A DNA stretch of 64,000 nucleotides from Thamnidium elegans (taxonomy: Eukaryota; Mucoromycota; Mucoromycetes; Mucorales; Mucoraceae). This document shows positions 22,883 through 36,777 of this stretch, in pieces. A model generated the notes under the pieces. That model had not been told where the DNA came from. It saw only the letters and a program-made list of their open reading frames with translations, and did not search any database. Both the position numbers and the translations under genes were made by a program. The stretch spans positions 186,001-250,000 of the forward strand of contig JAIXMG010000001.1 of assembly GCA_025201345.1 (NCBI GenBank). The letters run 5' to 3'. Within the stretch, counting starts at the first letter, position 1. Each line of letters begins with the position of its first letter.

Positions 22883-24386
22883 ATGGTGTCTAATTCGTTT
22901 GTTAAACGCTTTCGAAAGTTAGATGCATATGCTAAAACGTTGGATGATTTTCGCGTAAGAACAGCGACTGGTGGAACTGGTACTGTCATATTTTTTATTA
23001 TTATTATTTTATCATCATTAGTAACCAAGTAATAAAATGAGTTTAGTTACCATGGTAAGTGCTTTTACCATTGCTACGCTAGTATTATTCGAGATTATGA
23101 GATATATAACGCCAGTAATGCAAACCGAAATCATGGTTGATGGTGGAATTCAGGTACAGACCAGAAATATACATAAAAAAAAGCATCCGATAATTTTGTG
23201 CCAACAAATTACAACTATTTTAGGAAAAATTGCCAATCACGTTAGATATTACCTTTCCTCATATGCCATGTTACAGTAAGACTTGAAAAGTAAAAAAAAA
23301 AGGCGTATATAATTTTTTTTAAAAAAAATGATTATTTATATTAGTGCTTAGTTTGGATGTAATGGATGAAAGTGGAGACCATATTAGAGATTATGATCAT
23401 GATGTTTATAAGGAACGACTTGACTCAAGCGGAAAAACTATTGAAAAAACAAAATCAGAAGGTAAAAAAAAAATAAACCCCAAAAAAAAAACATAAATTT
23501 AATATAAACTATGAATAGATTTGGGTAACAACGCAGCTAAATTGGCATTAAAACATCAGGGAGATTTACCTGGAGAGTATTGTGGTCCTTGTTATGGAGC
23601 ACATTTTAAAGGAGAGGAAAAATCATGTTGTAATTCTTGTGAGGAAGTACAACGTGCTTACACTGATCAAGGATGGGTTGCTAATATTGATAGCTTCGAA
23701 CAATGTATCAGAGAAGGTTGGAAAGAAAAAACATTGGCTCAGTCAAGAGAAGGTTGTAGAATGCATGGTACTTTATTGGTTAAAAAAGTTCGTGGTAATT
23801 TTCATTTCTCAGCAGGTAGAGCTTATAGTCATGGTGGTACACACGTTCATGATGTGAGCTCTTTTATTAGAAGTGATAATAAGCAAAACTTTATGCATAA
23901 TATTAAACAATTGGAATTTGGTTCTCACGTGTATAATACTCAAAAGCAAAAACGTACAAAGGCAAGCAATTTAATTCAACCGTTAGATAATAGTAAATGG
24001 GGAACTATGCAAGGTAAATACACATTATATAAAATTAGATAACTTTATATTAATCTCTTTATATAGCTACCATGATGTATCAATACTTTTTACAGATTGT
24101 TCCTACGGAATTTGATTTTATAAGTGGAGCACAATCCAGAACTTTTCAATATTCTGTTAGTAAACAAGAACAATTTGTAAACCAACATACAGGTGGTCTT
24201 CCTGGTGTATTCTTTATGCTTGATCATTCTCCTATGCGTATTATTTACTCTGAGTCAAGACCTACTTTAGGTAGTTTTTTGACAAGTTTATGTGCAATTA
24301 TTGGTGGCATTTTTAGTGTAGCCAGTATTGTAGATAGTATCTTGTACAGAGCCGAAAGAATTACACACCAAAGAAAGACAATGTAA
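22883..24386 (+). CDS. ERV46: COPII cargo-receptor protein Erv46/ERGIC3
   Basis: Six exons (22883-22979, 23047-23153, 23224-23275, 23345-23461, 23519-24013, 24067-24386) give 395 aa. The N-terminus FRKLDAYAKTLDDFRVRTAT precedes TM1 (MVSAFTIATLVLFEIMRYI). The lumenal part has PITLDITFPHMPCYMLSLDV, a cysteine cluster (YCGPCYGA ... CCNSCEEV ... EGCRMHGTL) and the ERGIC repeat. TM2 lies in the C-terminal LGSFLTSLCAIIGGIFSVAS region. The cytosolic tail is short and basic. The protein cycles between ER and Golgi with Erv41 as a retrieval/cargo receptor. The exon 1/2 junction was placed so that the conserved RTAT-GGT-VTMVSAFT join is preserved. Confidence 0.95.
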
Positions 24387-27262
<2,876 letters not shown>

Positions 27263-29622
27263 TTTCCATCATAAATTTATTTTTATGATATGCCCCCTAT
27301 ATAAACACAACCTATACACCATTCACATCAAACCCTTTTTTTATACATGATGTGTAAAAACAACAAAAAATCAAAAAAAAAATAACACTCACAAACCCAC
27401 TCCCTTTAAAAAAAAAGATATATATATATATTCCCCCATTATCCCCTTTGTAACTCTCAGAACCCTTTTTATATTGAGAGTAGAAAAGTGATTACTACTT
27501 TTGTAAGAAATAAATCATTTCAGATCTGTACAATTCCGTTTTCTTTCTTTTTTTCAGTAGTTTGAACTGTTACTCAAACGGAGATGTAAACTTATTACCC
27601 CTCATTTTCGGAACTTCATGTGTACTAGGCTTTCTAGAAGCGACTTCCGTTTGACACTATTCTATTATTAGAAAGAACCTAATACGTGGCTCAGAAAGCA
27701 TATGGATTTTGTGTTATCTATGACAAATGTACATTTGATACTATAAAAAAACTCATCTGCGGGAAGTTAAAGAGCTTAGTAAGGGGCTCTATAATTAATT
27801 AAGTAGTAAAGATTTTCACATCGCGTGGTTAGTTTAGGTCTGGCAAAGTTTTAATGCGGTGTATGTGTTTACTTTGCGGCTAAAAAAATACATTTTTAAA
27901 ATACAGATGGCGGCATTTTTATTCTTACTGCGTAATTTTTTTTAGCTTATCTTATAATTCCAACAGTAAAGATATAAGGCATGATCGTATAACATATGAT
28001 AACACAAGATACTTTAACTTGTTTAAATCTCAGCTGAGTCACACTTTGCTGGTTTATGATATCTATACACCTTTGACAATTCACTCTTTTTTCAATCTTT
28101 AAATTTAGATATTCATAACTGTTAATAGCCTCTCGTATTGCATACATGTTAAATTAATTAGAGAGCCAGCTCGTATGAAGAGTCTGGCTGTTTGCAAATA
28201 CGTACGATTCTATGTGAATTAATTTAATTTTTCAATGAAAATGAGTGAAGGTGGGGGGGGGGGGGTTCGATCAGATTTAAGATACTAATAAGGTTTCTCA
28301 TTTTTATTTCAGCAGGAAAAATAAATCCAACCCTGTGCAGGAAGTAAAGGGATCCAGGCTTTGTGTAGTGTTCAGCTCCTCTGCTTGGTAGCATGTAAGC
28401 GCCCTTTTTATTCAATGGGGGAATTCAGGCGTTGAATAGTATCTAATATAATTTTAAAATTATTTATTAGCATAAATTTGGATTAATACCGCAAAGTTAC
28501 ATATCAATTAGTGGCGCTAGTAAAAAAAAAGACAACTTTGTACCTAATAATGGTTACCATGGTAATCCAACAAATTGGAAACTCCAGTATCATAAAACTA
28601 CAAATAGAAGCAAGCTATAAATAAAAGCAAATTACAGAGAGACAAACTACAAGATACACAAGAGAAAAAAACCTCTCGTTTTACTAAAAACGATATTATA
28701 AATGGTGGTTTCGCAAAAGATGATAGCTATTCATTCAAGAGCATGTGGCGGAAAAAGAATATGCTACAAGAAAGAGTATACAGGATGGAATATATGATGT
28801 ATACAGTCGCTATATATAAAATCCCAAAATTAAAAGCCTTACATAATTGAGGCATAGCTTAATTAATAAAAGCATTTTTAACAGAGTGTTGTAATTCTTT
28901 TCTTTTTTTTATGCATGTAAAGAGGAATTTTAATGATATTGAGTTATCTTATCTTGTTATGTGTCAGCATAGTACTTGTTTACATTATCGCTTTCTTATA
29001 TATATATATATATATATATTAGCAATTAATAACTACTATTAGTACTTGTTAAACACTTTAGTAAGTTCGCCTACCTGCGGCAAAAATCTATCTTTCTGCT
29101 ATGACGTGAAGCACAATCTAGAGCTTGTCTTGCTGGAAACATGCGGACTATTTGGCGAGTGTCGTAATTGCAAAAAAAAACCACAGACCACTTCAAAGCA
29201 ACTTATGCCCGTTCTTAAACGAAATTCTATACTCATTGGTATATATTTATAAAACGACACACTAAAAGCTTATTTAAAAACAATTAGCTTATATAATCAG
29301 AATTAGGTTTATTGTGTTTTACACATAATCAAAAGATTTGTTAAAATATTATTCACTTAAAGTATAACAAAGAGTTTTTTTTTTAATGTACGTTAATCCG
29401 TTCCGGAAATATATAGGTATTTATTGGGAGGAGTATGTAAAAGGGAGAGCAAAAGAAAAAGAAAACAGGGAAGTACTAATGAAATAGAATTTAATTTGCA
29501 GTAGGAATAATGAAATTGTTATGCAAGCTGATATTGATGGTGCCAAAAACATACATATAATAAATGCATCCAAGTACATTTTTATTTTATTTCCTTTATT
29601 TTTTTCATCTTTTCTGTGACCA
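27263..29622. other. Gene-poor stretch
   Basis: About 2.4 kb without an intact gene. A G-run (about 28249-28265) abuts GGTTCGATC. A TA repeat occurs near 28999-29020. A 68-codon frame at 29046-29252 (LLETCGLFGECRNCKKKP) has some coding flavour, including two CxxC-like steps, but no start context or partner exon, so I do not call it a gene. Confidence 0.5.
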
Positions 29623-30181
29623 ATGTTTTTGCCTATAGAATTTACTCTATTTATTGCAGGTATGTTGTCACTTGGATTACAGACTACGCAAGCTTTTTGT
29701 ATTTATAATAATCTGGAGAATGAGTCTTCAAGTTTATCCATATATGACACAAGGGCGTCAATCAGGTAAAGAAAATAAATAAAAAAAATTGTATAATATA
29801 GTGGGTTAAGTTAAATAATTTAATAGCTCCTTCAAAAAAACAATTGCTCAAGGAGAAAAAGAGTGCTGTCATTATTCAAACACTGATTGTAATCCCAGCG
29901 GTCAAAAAGAAACTTTAATACGTTATCATGTAAGCGTTCCTTTTAAACCTACCATCTATTTTCCCAACAGGGAATATTTACTTATTAAAAAAAAAACTAT
30001 TTAGGTGAGGTTTGGTTTTAATGGACAAAATCCAGAACAAGCTAAAAGACTTTTAGCAATTTGTAGCGCTGGAGGAAGCCTTACATTTGTTGGATCTACC
30101 ATAGATGATGCTAGGGCCATTTGCTGCGATGCTAATGGATCTACTAACAATACCTCATTTTTAGAACTATTTGATATTTAA
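29623..30181 (+). CDS. Small secreted cysteine-rich protein
   Basis: Three exons (29623-29765, 29827-29929, 30005-30181) splice in frame to 140 aa. The N-terminus is a signal peptide with a hydrophobic core (IEFTLFIAGMLSLGLQ) and a cleavage-like TTQA before FCIYNN. The mature protein has seven cysteines, arranged C, CC, C, C, CC (KECCHYSNTDCNPSG, AICSAGGSLTFVGS, ARAICCDANGS). The layout resembles small fungal extracellular proteins with a beta-rich fold, but I cannot name the family. It sits alone in a gene-poor region. An alternative start is the Met at 29662, which would shorten the signal peptide. Splice sites are canonical (GTAAAG/TAG, GTAAGC/TAG). Confidence 0.72.
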
Positions 30182-30925
30182 TAAACGCTTTATATTTTTG
30201 TAATTAATTGCAGTATACTTTGTAGTAAGAGAAAGTATAATCCAGTTTTTAATGAAAGAAAATGGTGCGATTAAACGAGTATACACTCATATTAAAAAAG
30301 TCACCAGTTTTTTTTTAAAAAAAAGTGACGAGTTGGTTATGATTTATTAGAAAGATGCTTTATACATATGCCCTTCACCTGTATCACGACTTTATAAAAC
30401 ATTAATAGCAGGCCTGTACTCGAATTCTACTATAGTTTACAAACCAGGTTATTTTAGAAAAGGACAATAAATTGAACTCTTTGATTCCTTTCTTAATATT
30501 TTATCTCAAAACATTTGTAAATTAATATGTCATGATTAAAAAAAAGTATGTTAGCTTATAAAAATAGCAAAATCAATTTTTTTTCAAAGTTGTCTCTTTC
30601 TTTTCCACCTTCATTTTCACTTTGTACTTTTTATACGTACCACCATGTATAAATATATTATTGAAAGTAAGATTCAAGCAGTTTCGGAAGCAAAAAAGAG
30701 AATAAAAAGACAACTTTATTTAACTATATGTATAATGGCTTCATCCAAATGTATAGGCTGTTTATCATTTGGATATTACAGCAGAGCATATTATTAGTGC
30801 AAGCGTCATACGACTATAAAAGCAGATGATGGTACGTGTGTTTAATAGACAATTAATATATCTGTAAATTAGGTTTTTAACCTTGTTTTTAAAAGTGGGT
30901 ACATCTGGTAAAAAACAAAAACAGA
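30182..30925. other. Intergenic before the Fanzor relic
   Basis: No intact frame. A GTCAC/GTGAC inverted repeat brackets a T9A8 palindrome at about 30300-30329. The Fanzor's N-terminal region presumably lay here but is not recognisable. Confidence 0.45.
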
Positions 30926-31404
30926 GTGTTGTTACAAAGAACGGGAAAAAGAAAAGCAAAGAGAGACTTTCTTTTCGACAGACGTATAAAACCTAAACAA
31001 GATGATATAATTTCTATACCAAATCATGGCTTAGAGTTACGAGATTTCACTTTCGAAGAGGTTGAAAACGTTTATAGGCCACGTTATATTGAACCAGGAA
31101 GAAAACCTGTTGTTAATGCCACTGTCGGTCTAGATTACAGTCAACGTCAAGTTAGACGTTGCAGCACAAAAGAGTATTACCATTTAACGGGCTTGACTCC
31201 CTAAGATGCATCTGGATTATAATGAAACAAAAAGCAAATCTGTGACATATTTTGGAATACACATACCTTTATAATAATAGACGAAAAAAAAAGTAGGCCA
31301 TAATAATTTAGCAGGCTTCATGGCCTTGTGCTAGCTTATACCCGGCGGTTGTTTTTAGGAAGAACAGTTTTTTTTATATAGACATAAAAAAAAAACAAAA
31401 ACGT

Positions 31405-31441
<37 letters not shown>

Positions 31442-32020
31442 ATAATAAATGAATAAGATATAAGCTTCTTTAAAAATTGACAAAGAATCTCCCCCGTTTA
31501 AATTTAAGGGTTTGTTTCATTCTTATCCAGACACACTTTATTCAAGCAAACTACAGAAAAAAGAAAGATGAAGAAGGGTTCATCGCAGTTGAATATAAGC
31601 TTACAGTTATATAGACGAGATAAACGGAGGCAGACAAAATTCGAAGAAAAAAACAAGAAAAAGGGTTTCTATGATAGTATTTGGGGACGGTATATTTGGT
31701 AATGATTTAGTGAAACTGAGATATCTACGATGTGGAGATGTTTAAAGAAGATAGAAGCAGCTGAAAATATTTTGATCATTCCGATAGACGAGCTCAAAAC
31801 GCCCAGAATTTATAATAAGTGCGGTACAGGTTCTCTCAAAGATCATAATGTTTTGGTTTGTAGAAACTGTAATGCGGTTTGGCAAAGAAACATAAATACC
31901 TCCAAGAACATGTTTCCCATATCTCTTCGGTTTGGACGGACAACGGTATATCTGCCTCTTATCGCAGAGGCTAATACATTACGTCGCCGTATTAGATACT
32001 GTTTCTCTTTTGAGATTTAG
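30926..32020 (+). pseudogene. Decayed Fanzor (eukaryotic TnpB-like RNA-guided nuclease)
   Basis: Three blocks in order match TnpB/Fanzor architecture. 30926-31204 gives PRYIEPGRKPVV, then GLDYSQRQVRRCSTKEYY and HLTG, the RuvC-I region. About 31640-31729 gives VSMIVFGDGIFGNDLVKLRY. After a frame change, 31730-32020 gives IPIDELKTPRIYNKCG and LVCRNCNAVWQRNINTSKNM, the zinc-ribbon and RuvC-III region. Intact relatives have DPGRK and a W-x-RD-x-N-A motif. Here the RuvC-I Asp is Glu (IEPGRK), the RuvC-III Asp is Asn (RNIN), and one ribbon Cys is lost (YNKC). With stops and at least one frameshift, it is inactive. Function of live members: OMEGA-RNA-guided DNA cleavage. Confidence 0.72.
31406..31439. 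repeat. (TA)n microsatellite
   Basis: About sixteen TA units inside the degraded middle part of the Fanzor relic, followed by AAT repeats. Read directly from the sequence. Confidence 0.85.
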
Positions 32021-32636
32021 GTAATTGCGCAGGTAAGATTTTTAACTGTGCCTTTTTTTCTGGACTACTAATTTTTTTTTGTAGAAGTGTAAAATGATGC
32101 GATACTAAAAATAAATTTAAAATTTCATGTTCCCTGGGGTTACAAATTCATGTTACACTATGTACGTAGTATTGAATTAGGCGTTTCTTAACTATAGTAT
32201 ATCGTTATTTTTCAGTAGCAAATTGCAAATACTTTCAAGCTATTTTTTTTCATTCCAGTTTTCTATTTATATATAGAGCGTGATTAGAGTATCCTATATA
32301 GTGTACTCATAAGAATTGGTCGATTGCTGAGGCGCAAAAAAAAAATAGATTCAGGTGACTGGAAGGGACCTTATTATTTCCTTTTTTTGAATAGTATGTG
32401 GTACAGGATGGGCTCAATTGTATATCAATCTAACACAGTTTTGTGATCATATACTGTCGCAAGGTTCACCAATTTCTTAAAAAAGCAACTGCATTATTTT
32501 ATTGCGAGTACAATAGGTTTTAAAAATAGATATTTGCGATTTGTAAATCTGTCAAGTGAATATAAATAAGACAACCATGTTAATCAATTCCCATTTTTAT
32601 TTAAGAAAAAAAAAGTCAATTAACATCAGCTATAAA
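32021..32636. other. Intergenic, no gene seen
   Basis: About 0.6 kb of AT-rich sequence between the Fanzor relic and the WWE gene; nothing recognisable apart from A and T runs. Confidence 0.5.
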
Positions 32637-32846
32637 ATGACATCTGTTCAATGGGTTTACGCTAATGGCTCTGCTTGGGTCGCTCTTGACACGACATCAC
32701 AGCAACATATTGAAAGTCTATGGTCATATAATGCCTCAAGCTGGATAGAATGTCAAATCTTTCATAGTCCTGTTTATGTTGATATTGATCAAATGTCACT
32801 CATGTGCAATGGAATGTCTTATACAATTGCTCGTCGTAGAACGTAA
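32637..32846 (+). CDS. Minimal stand-alone WWE-domain protein (69 aa)
   Basis: Single exon of 69 aa that is almost entirely one WWE-like domain: WVYANGSAWVALD supplies the first two aromatic positions, SYNASSWIECQIFHSPVYVD the central strands, and MSYTIARRRT the basic C-terminal strand ending in the R-R-R typical of the fold. WWE domains bind (iso-ADP-ribose of) poly-ADP-ribose and are usually part of PARPs or E3 ligases. Here no enzymatic domain is attached. The frame extends upstream to 32556, but the Met at 32637 follows an A-rich leader and starts exactly at the domain. Binding function is inferred only from the fold. Confidence 0.65.
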   Translation: MTSVQWVYANGSAWVALDTTSQQHIESLWSYNASSWIECQIFHSPVYVDIDQMSLMCNGMSYTIARRRT

Positions 32847-33949
32847 ATTATGGGATCCTTTTTTTTTTTGTTATCCCAATTGTACATTTTATATATTACC
32901 CCCCTCTTAGTTACTCATACACCAATCGAGTACTTATTCGCACTCTTTTTTTTTTCTTTTTTTTTACATTACCTTCTCGTATATATTATTCCTCTCCGGT
33001 AATCCCTTTTTTTACTGATTAACACGACAGTTTTTAATGTTTTGATAACATTAATACTTAAATATAAAGTGTGTAGGGTACACGCTCTCCACCCGTAAAT
33101 TATTATAAATAAATTTCAAATTTAAATCTATATGCGTTTGGATCAATTAACTTTAGTATACTAGAACATTGAGTGATTTGGTATAATCGAATGATATAGG
33201 CAAACTAAAAATAGTTCAATCAACAATTGCTAATAAAGCATAGCATTTGTTGTTGTTACAGTAGATAATATAAAGGATATCAATGATTTTTTATAGGCCT
33301 CCAGGCTTTAAATAACCTACTCAGGTACTAGCCATAATAGTTTTATTACTTGCTGATATTAGTTATCGGAATTGCGCCCAAATTTAAGGTTGGCGATATA
33401 CAGATTTCAGATTTCAGATTTTGTAAGTTTGATAATATCCGCCTTTGTTTGAATAGTTACTATATGTGCTCCATGTAAAGTTCATATACACTTTAAATGC
33501 CAATCGAGTATTTTTTTTAAAAAAATGAATTATTATGTCGTCATTTCTTTGTGCTGTTAACCGGGCACATCTTTGACAAAAGGGCATCTAGTTTTATTTT
33601 GATAAGTTATCATCATCGTGTCACAGGGGAAAAAGGGTGCTATTGGGTGCTAAATTGATTTTGTGCAACAATACATTATCGGTTTTCTGGAGTTATGATG
33701 AAAATTATTGTCTGTGTATATTAAGAGACTGAAATACGTTTGAAAAGCATACTTCTACTTGTATTATGTCAATAAACCCATTATTTTGCTAATTTAAGTA
33801 ATATTTTGTTTACAACTCTTTCAAGTAATAGAAGATACTACAATGAATACTATTCCATTAAAACAATGAATTCATAAATTTATAAAGGCTTGTTAAATCG
33901 TTTGAGGCACAAAAATTTATATATTTTTTTACTTTTTTTTTTTTAATAC
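32847..33949. other. Intergenic, no gene seen
   Basis: About 1.1 kb with no coding exon supported. It includes a T8A7 palindrome near 33511-33525 and a TATA element (TATAAAGG) at 33881, 69 bp before the next ATG. Confidence 0.55.
33881..33888 (+). promoter_or_regulatory. TATA box
   Basis: TATAAAGG 69 bp upstream of the ATG of the secreted-protein gene at 33950, followed by a T-rich stretch. Confidence 0.4.
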
Positions 33950-34150
33950 ATGTTGTTTTTCAAAGCTTTGTTTATTACTTCTCTATTGATATTTGGTTCT
34001 GTTCAATGTTCACTACAACCTGATGTTAAGCGTCTATTTGATGTCCAAAGAACCTATCTTCGAAGAGAAAAAGAACCTACTACTTCTGAATTGTTATCTG
34101 AATTGGTTAGAAATCATGTCGGTAATGATTTAAAAGGCAAGTATTTTTAC

Positions 34151-34186
<36 letters not shown>

Positions 34187-34504
34187 TAAATAAACTGTTT
34201 TTACTTAGATCATAAATACTCTGTTAATGGTTTACATTTACCTGAAATTAAGGCCATGTTAAAAGGTGCTGGTGACTACGTTGTTGTTCAGTTAGATATC
34301 GCAGAAGATGAAACTAAAAAATTAATGAAAGATATAGAGGGTGTATCTGCTACTTTATTCGGCCACCGTGAAGGATCCGCAAGTGACCTCAATATTGAAA
34401 ATGCAGCTAGATTTTTTCTGATATCTTTAGGTTTCAGCATTATCCGTATGACTTTAAAAAGTGCTCTTAGTTTATTCAAATCCTCATTAACTCGATTATT
34501 TTAA
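33950..34504 (+). CDS. Small secreted or ER-lumen protein of unknown function
   Basis: Two exons. Exon 2 is 34209-34504. Exon 1 ends either at 34121 (GTAATG donor, 155 aa) or at 34136 (GC donor, AAAG|GCAAGT, 160 aa); both keep the frame, differing by five residues. The N-terminus is a clear signal peptide (MLFFKALFITSLLIFGSVQC). The middle is helical and charged. The end has an amphipathic or hydrophobic segment (ARFFLISLGFSIIRMTL) then a Ser/Leu tail. I do not recognise the family. The C-terminal hydrophobic stretch could be a membrane anchor. The TATA box and Kozak-like A/T leader support expression. Confidence 0.6.
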
Positions 34505-35540
34505 ATACTGAAATAATGAATTACAATTAACTAAAAACAATCTTTTTATTTTATAACACTTTTGCCTTTTATTATTATGTTCAGTTTTGGTTTTTTTTTT
34601 TGACGGATTGTGTCAACACATGATTAACTAGTCTCGTCATGGAGAAAACATTTTCCCGAAATAAAATACGTTCAATGTATTGTCCTTTTATGCCATTAAT
34701 TTTTGTTTACCCTTTCTTACCCGCGGTTTATGACGAACTCATCAATTTGATTTTTTTATTTTATTTTTTAAATCGTGATTCTTTAAAAACGTTTTATGGT
34801 CTTGTTACTATGAAAAAGTAACGGATGAAGGGGAAACCTTATAATTCTAAAACCGAGTTTGAATACAACGCTGGAAAAAGGGTTATTTGTTATTGTTTCT
34901 CATTGGCAAATGGACTTTAGCGTACATTTTATGATTTTTTTTTTCAAGCGGAGAGGCTACGATAAAAAAAAAACAAAAAAAAAAGACCTTGTTATGGCAA
35001 TTATACCATATTTATTTCAGCTCGAAAAAGTCCTCATAGTACTGATCAATTACACACACCATAGTATATACGTATAATATATATATATATATATATTAAG
35101 ATAAAGTTCTATCGAATCCTTTGAGTGCAAAAAAAAAAAAAAAAAAAAAAGATATGTGTCGGTTTAATTGATATATTTTTGTATATATCAATCTTATATA
35201 GTTAGACTCAAACGTCATGCTGGTTTCCTGCTCAACATTTAATAATAGACAAAAACCCCTTCTCCTTTTATGCCATGGTCCGGTAACTCCCCCCATTCGG
35301 ATAATTAGTTTTGAAAAAAAATTGCTGTATTTTCTGTTTATTTTTGACAGTTTTACGAGACTAGATCGTGTGCGTATGAGCGCGCATGCAACAAAGATGC
35401 TTATTTTTAGATTTATAATATTTCGTTCTAAAAAGGAGTCCTCTTAGTCATGAGTCTCTCTCTCACTCTCATTTTTTTTTTTGTATAAAATAACACTTAT
35501 AATCCTCTTTTTTCTTTTTCAATTAAACAGAAAAAAAAAT
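34505..35540. other. Intergenic, chitin deacetylase upstream region
   Basis: About 1 kb. Contains a TA repeat near 35078-35097, an A22 run near 35130, a CT-rich stretch (35455-35480) and TATAAAA at 35484, 57 bp before the next ATG. No coding exon supported. Confidence 0.5.
35484..35490 (+). promoter_or_regulatory. TATA box of chitin deacetylase
   Basis: TATAAAA after a CT-rich and T10+ tract, 57 bp before the ATG at 35541. Confidence 0.45.
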
Positions 35541-36777
35541 ATGCAATTATCTTTAATTGGTTCAGTCATCCTTGTAGGAAGTTACGCTTTTGCAGCTCCA
35601 ACTGGTACATCAGATCCTTCTGCTACACTTTCATCAGATGGTTTTGCTGCTCAATTCTCTCCTGTTTTTGCCAACATGAACATATCTTCTGAAGCCACTC
35701 CTTTATATAATGATGGTCCATTGGATACCAACAGTACTCTGTCTAACCAAACTCTCAACTTAAAAGACTATCCTGGTTTATGGGAGCAACCTGATGTAAA
35801 TCATCCCGAAGTAAAAGCAGCTATCAAACAAATTAATTGGGACATTGTACCTAAATTTAGTGTCCATAAAGTAGTTGATTACGATCTTGTGCAAGACGGA
35901 TACGATGAAGACAAAGATGAAACTTGTTGGTGGACATCTACTGGATGTGTGAAACCTAAAATTAGTCATATCCCTGAGGATTTGTATACTTGTCCCACCA
36001 AGGGCGATTGGGGACTTACATTTGATGATGGTCCTTATAATTTACGTGAACAAGATGATGAAGATGCTGATACTGAAAACCCTTTTGCTGAACCAGAACT
36101 TTATAATTTCTTGGCTAAAGAAAATGTCAAGAGTACTTTGTTTGTAAGTTTTTCCTTCTGTTATACATCTTTAAAAAAAAATGTGTAGTTAATCTTTTTC
36201 TTGTTAGTATGTTGGTACCAATGTTGTAACTTACCCTGCTGCTGCTAGACGTGCTCTTGATAATGGCCACACTATTTGCTCTCATACTTGGTCTCATCAA
36301 ACCATGACAAGTCAAACAAACGAACAAGCAGTTGCTGAACTCTATTGGAGTCTTAAAGCCATCAAGGAAGCTACTGGTATTACAACTAAATGTTGGAGAC
36401 CACCTCAAGGTGATGTAGATGATCGTATTCGATCCATTGCATGGCAAATGGGTTTACGTACTGTTATTTGGGATAGAGATACCGAAGATTGGGCTATGCC
36501 TGCTCCAGGTGGTGGAGATTTCGATCCTTCCAAAGTAGATGCTTTATTTGAAAAATGGATCGAAGAAGAAAAATCTGGTAAACAAAGTACAGGTATTATG
36601 GTGTTAGAACACGAATTAAATCATGCTACTGTTGGTATGGCCGAAAAATGGATTCCTAAAGTAAAAGAAACTTTTAATGTGGTTTCAGCTATGACTTGTA
36701 ATGGTGTGCTTCAACCCTATTGGGAAACTGATTTTCAATATCCTGATGTTTATAGCTCTACCTCTAAAGCAAGTTAA
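35541..36777 (+). CDS. Chitin deacetylase (polysaccharide deacetylase, CE4)
   Basis: Exons 35541-36143 and 36208-36777 encode 390 aa. A signal peptide (LSLIGSVILVGSYAFA) is followed by an N-glycosylation-rich leader (NMNISSE, NSTLSNQT). The NodB domain begins GDWGLTFDDGPYN (catalytic base and metal-binding Asp), then LFYVGTNVVTYPAAARRALD and the metal-binding ICSHTWSHQ. WRPPQGDVDDRIRSIAWQMG and the C-terminal GIMVLEHELNHATVG complete motifs 3-5. It removes acetyl groups from chitin to make chitosan, a major mucoralean wall polymer, and acts outside the plasma membrane or in the wall. No clear GPI signal is visible; the tail ends SSTSKAS. Confidence 0.93.

Noticed and set aside
27820..27890. 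tRN A-box-like GTGGTTAGTTTAGG
   Set aside because: No matching B box at proper spacing and no cloverleaf stem pairs.
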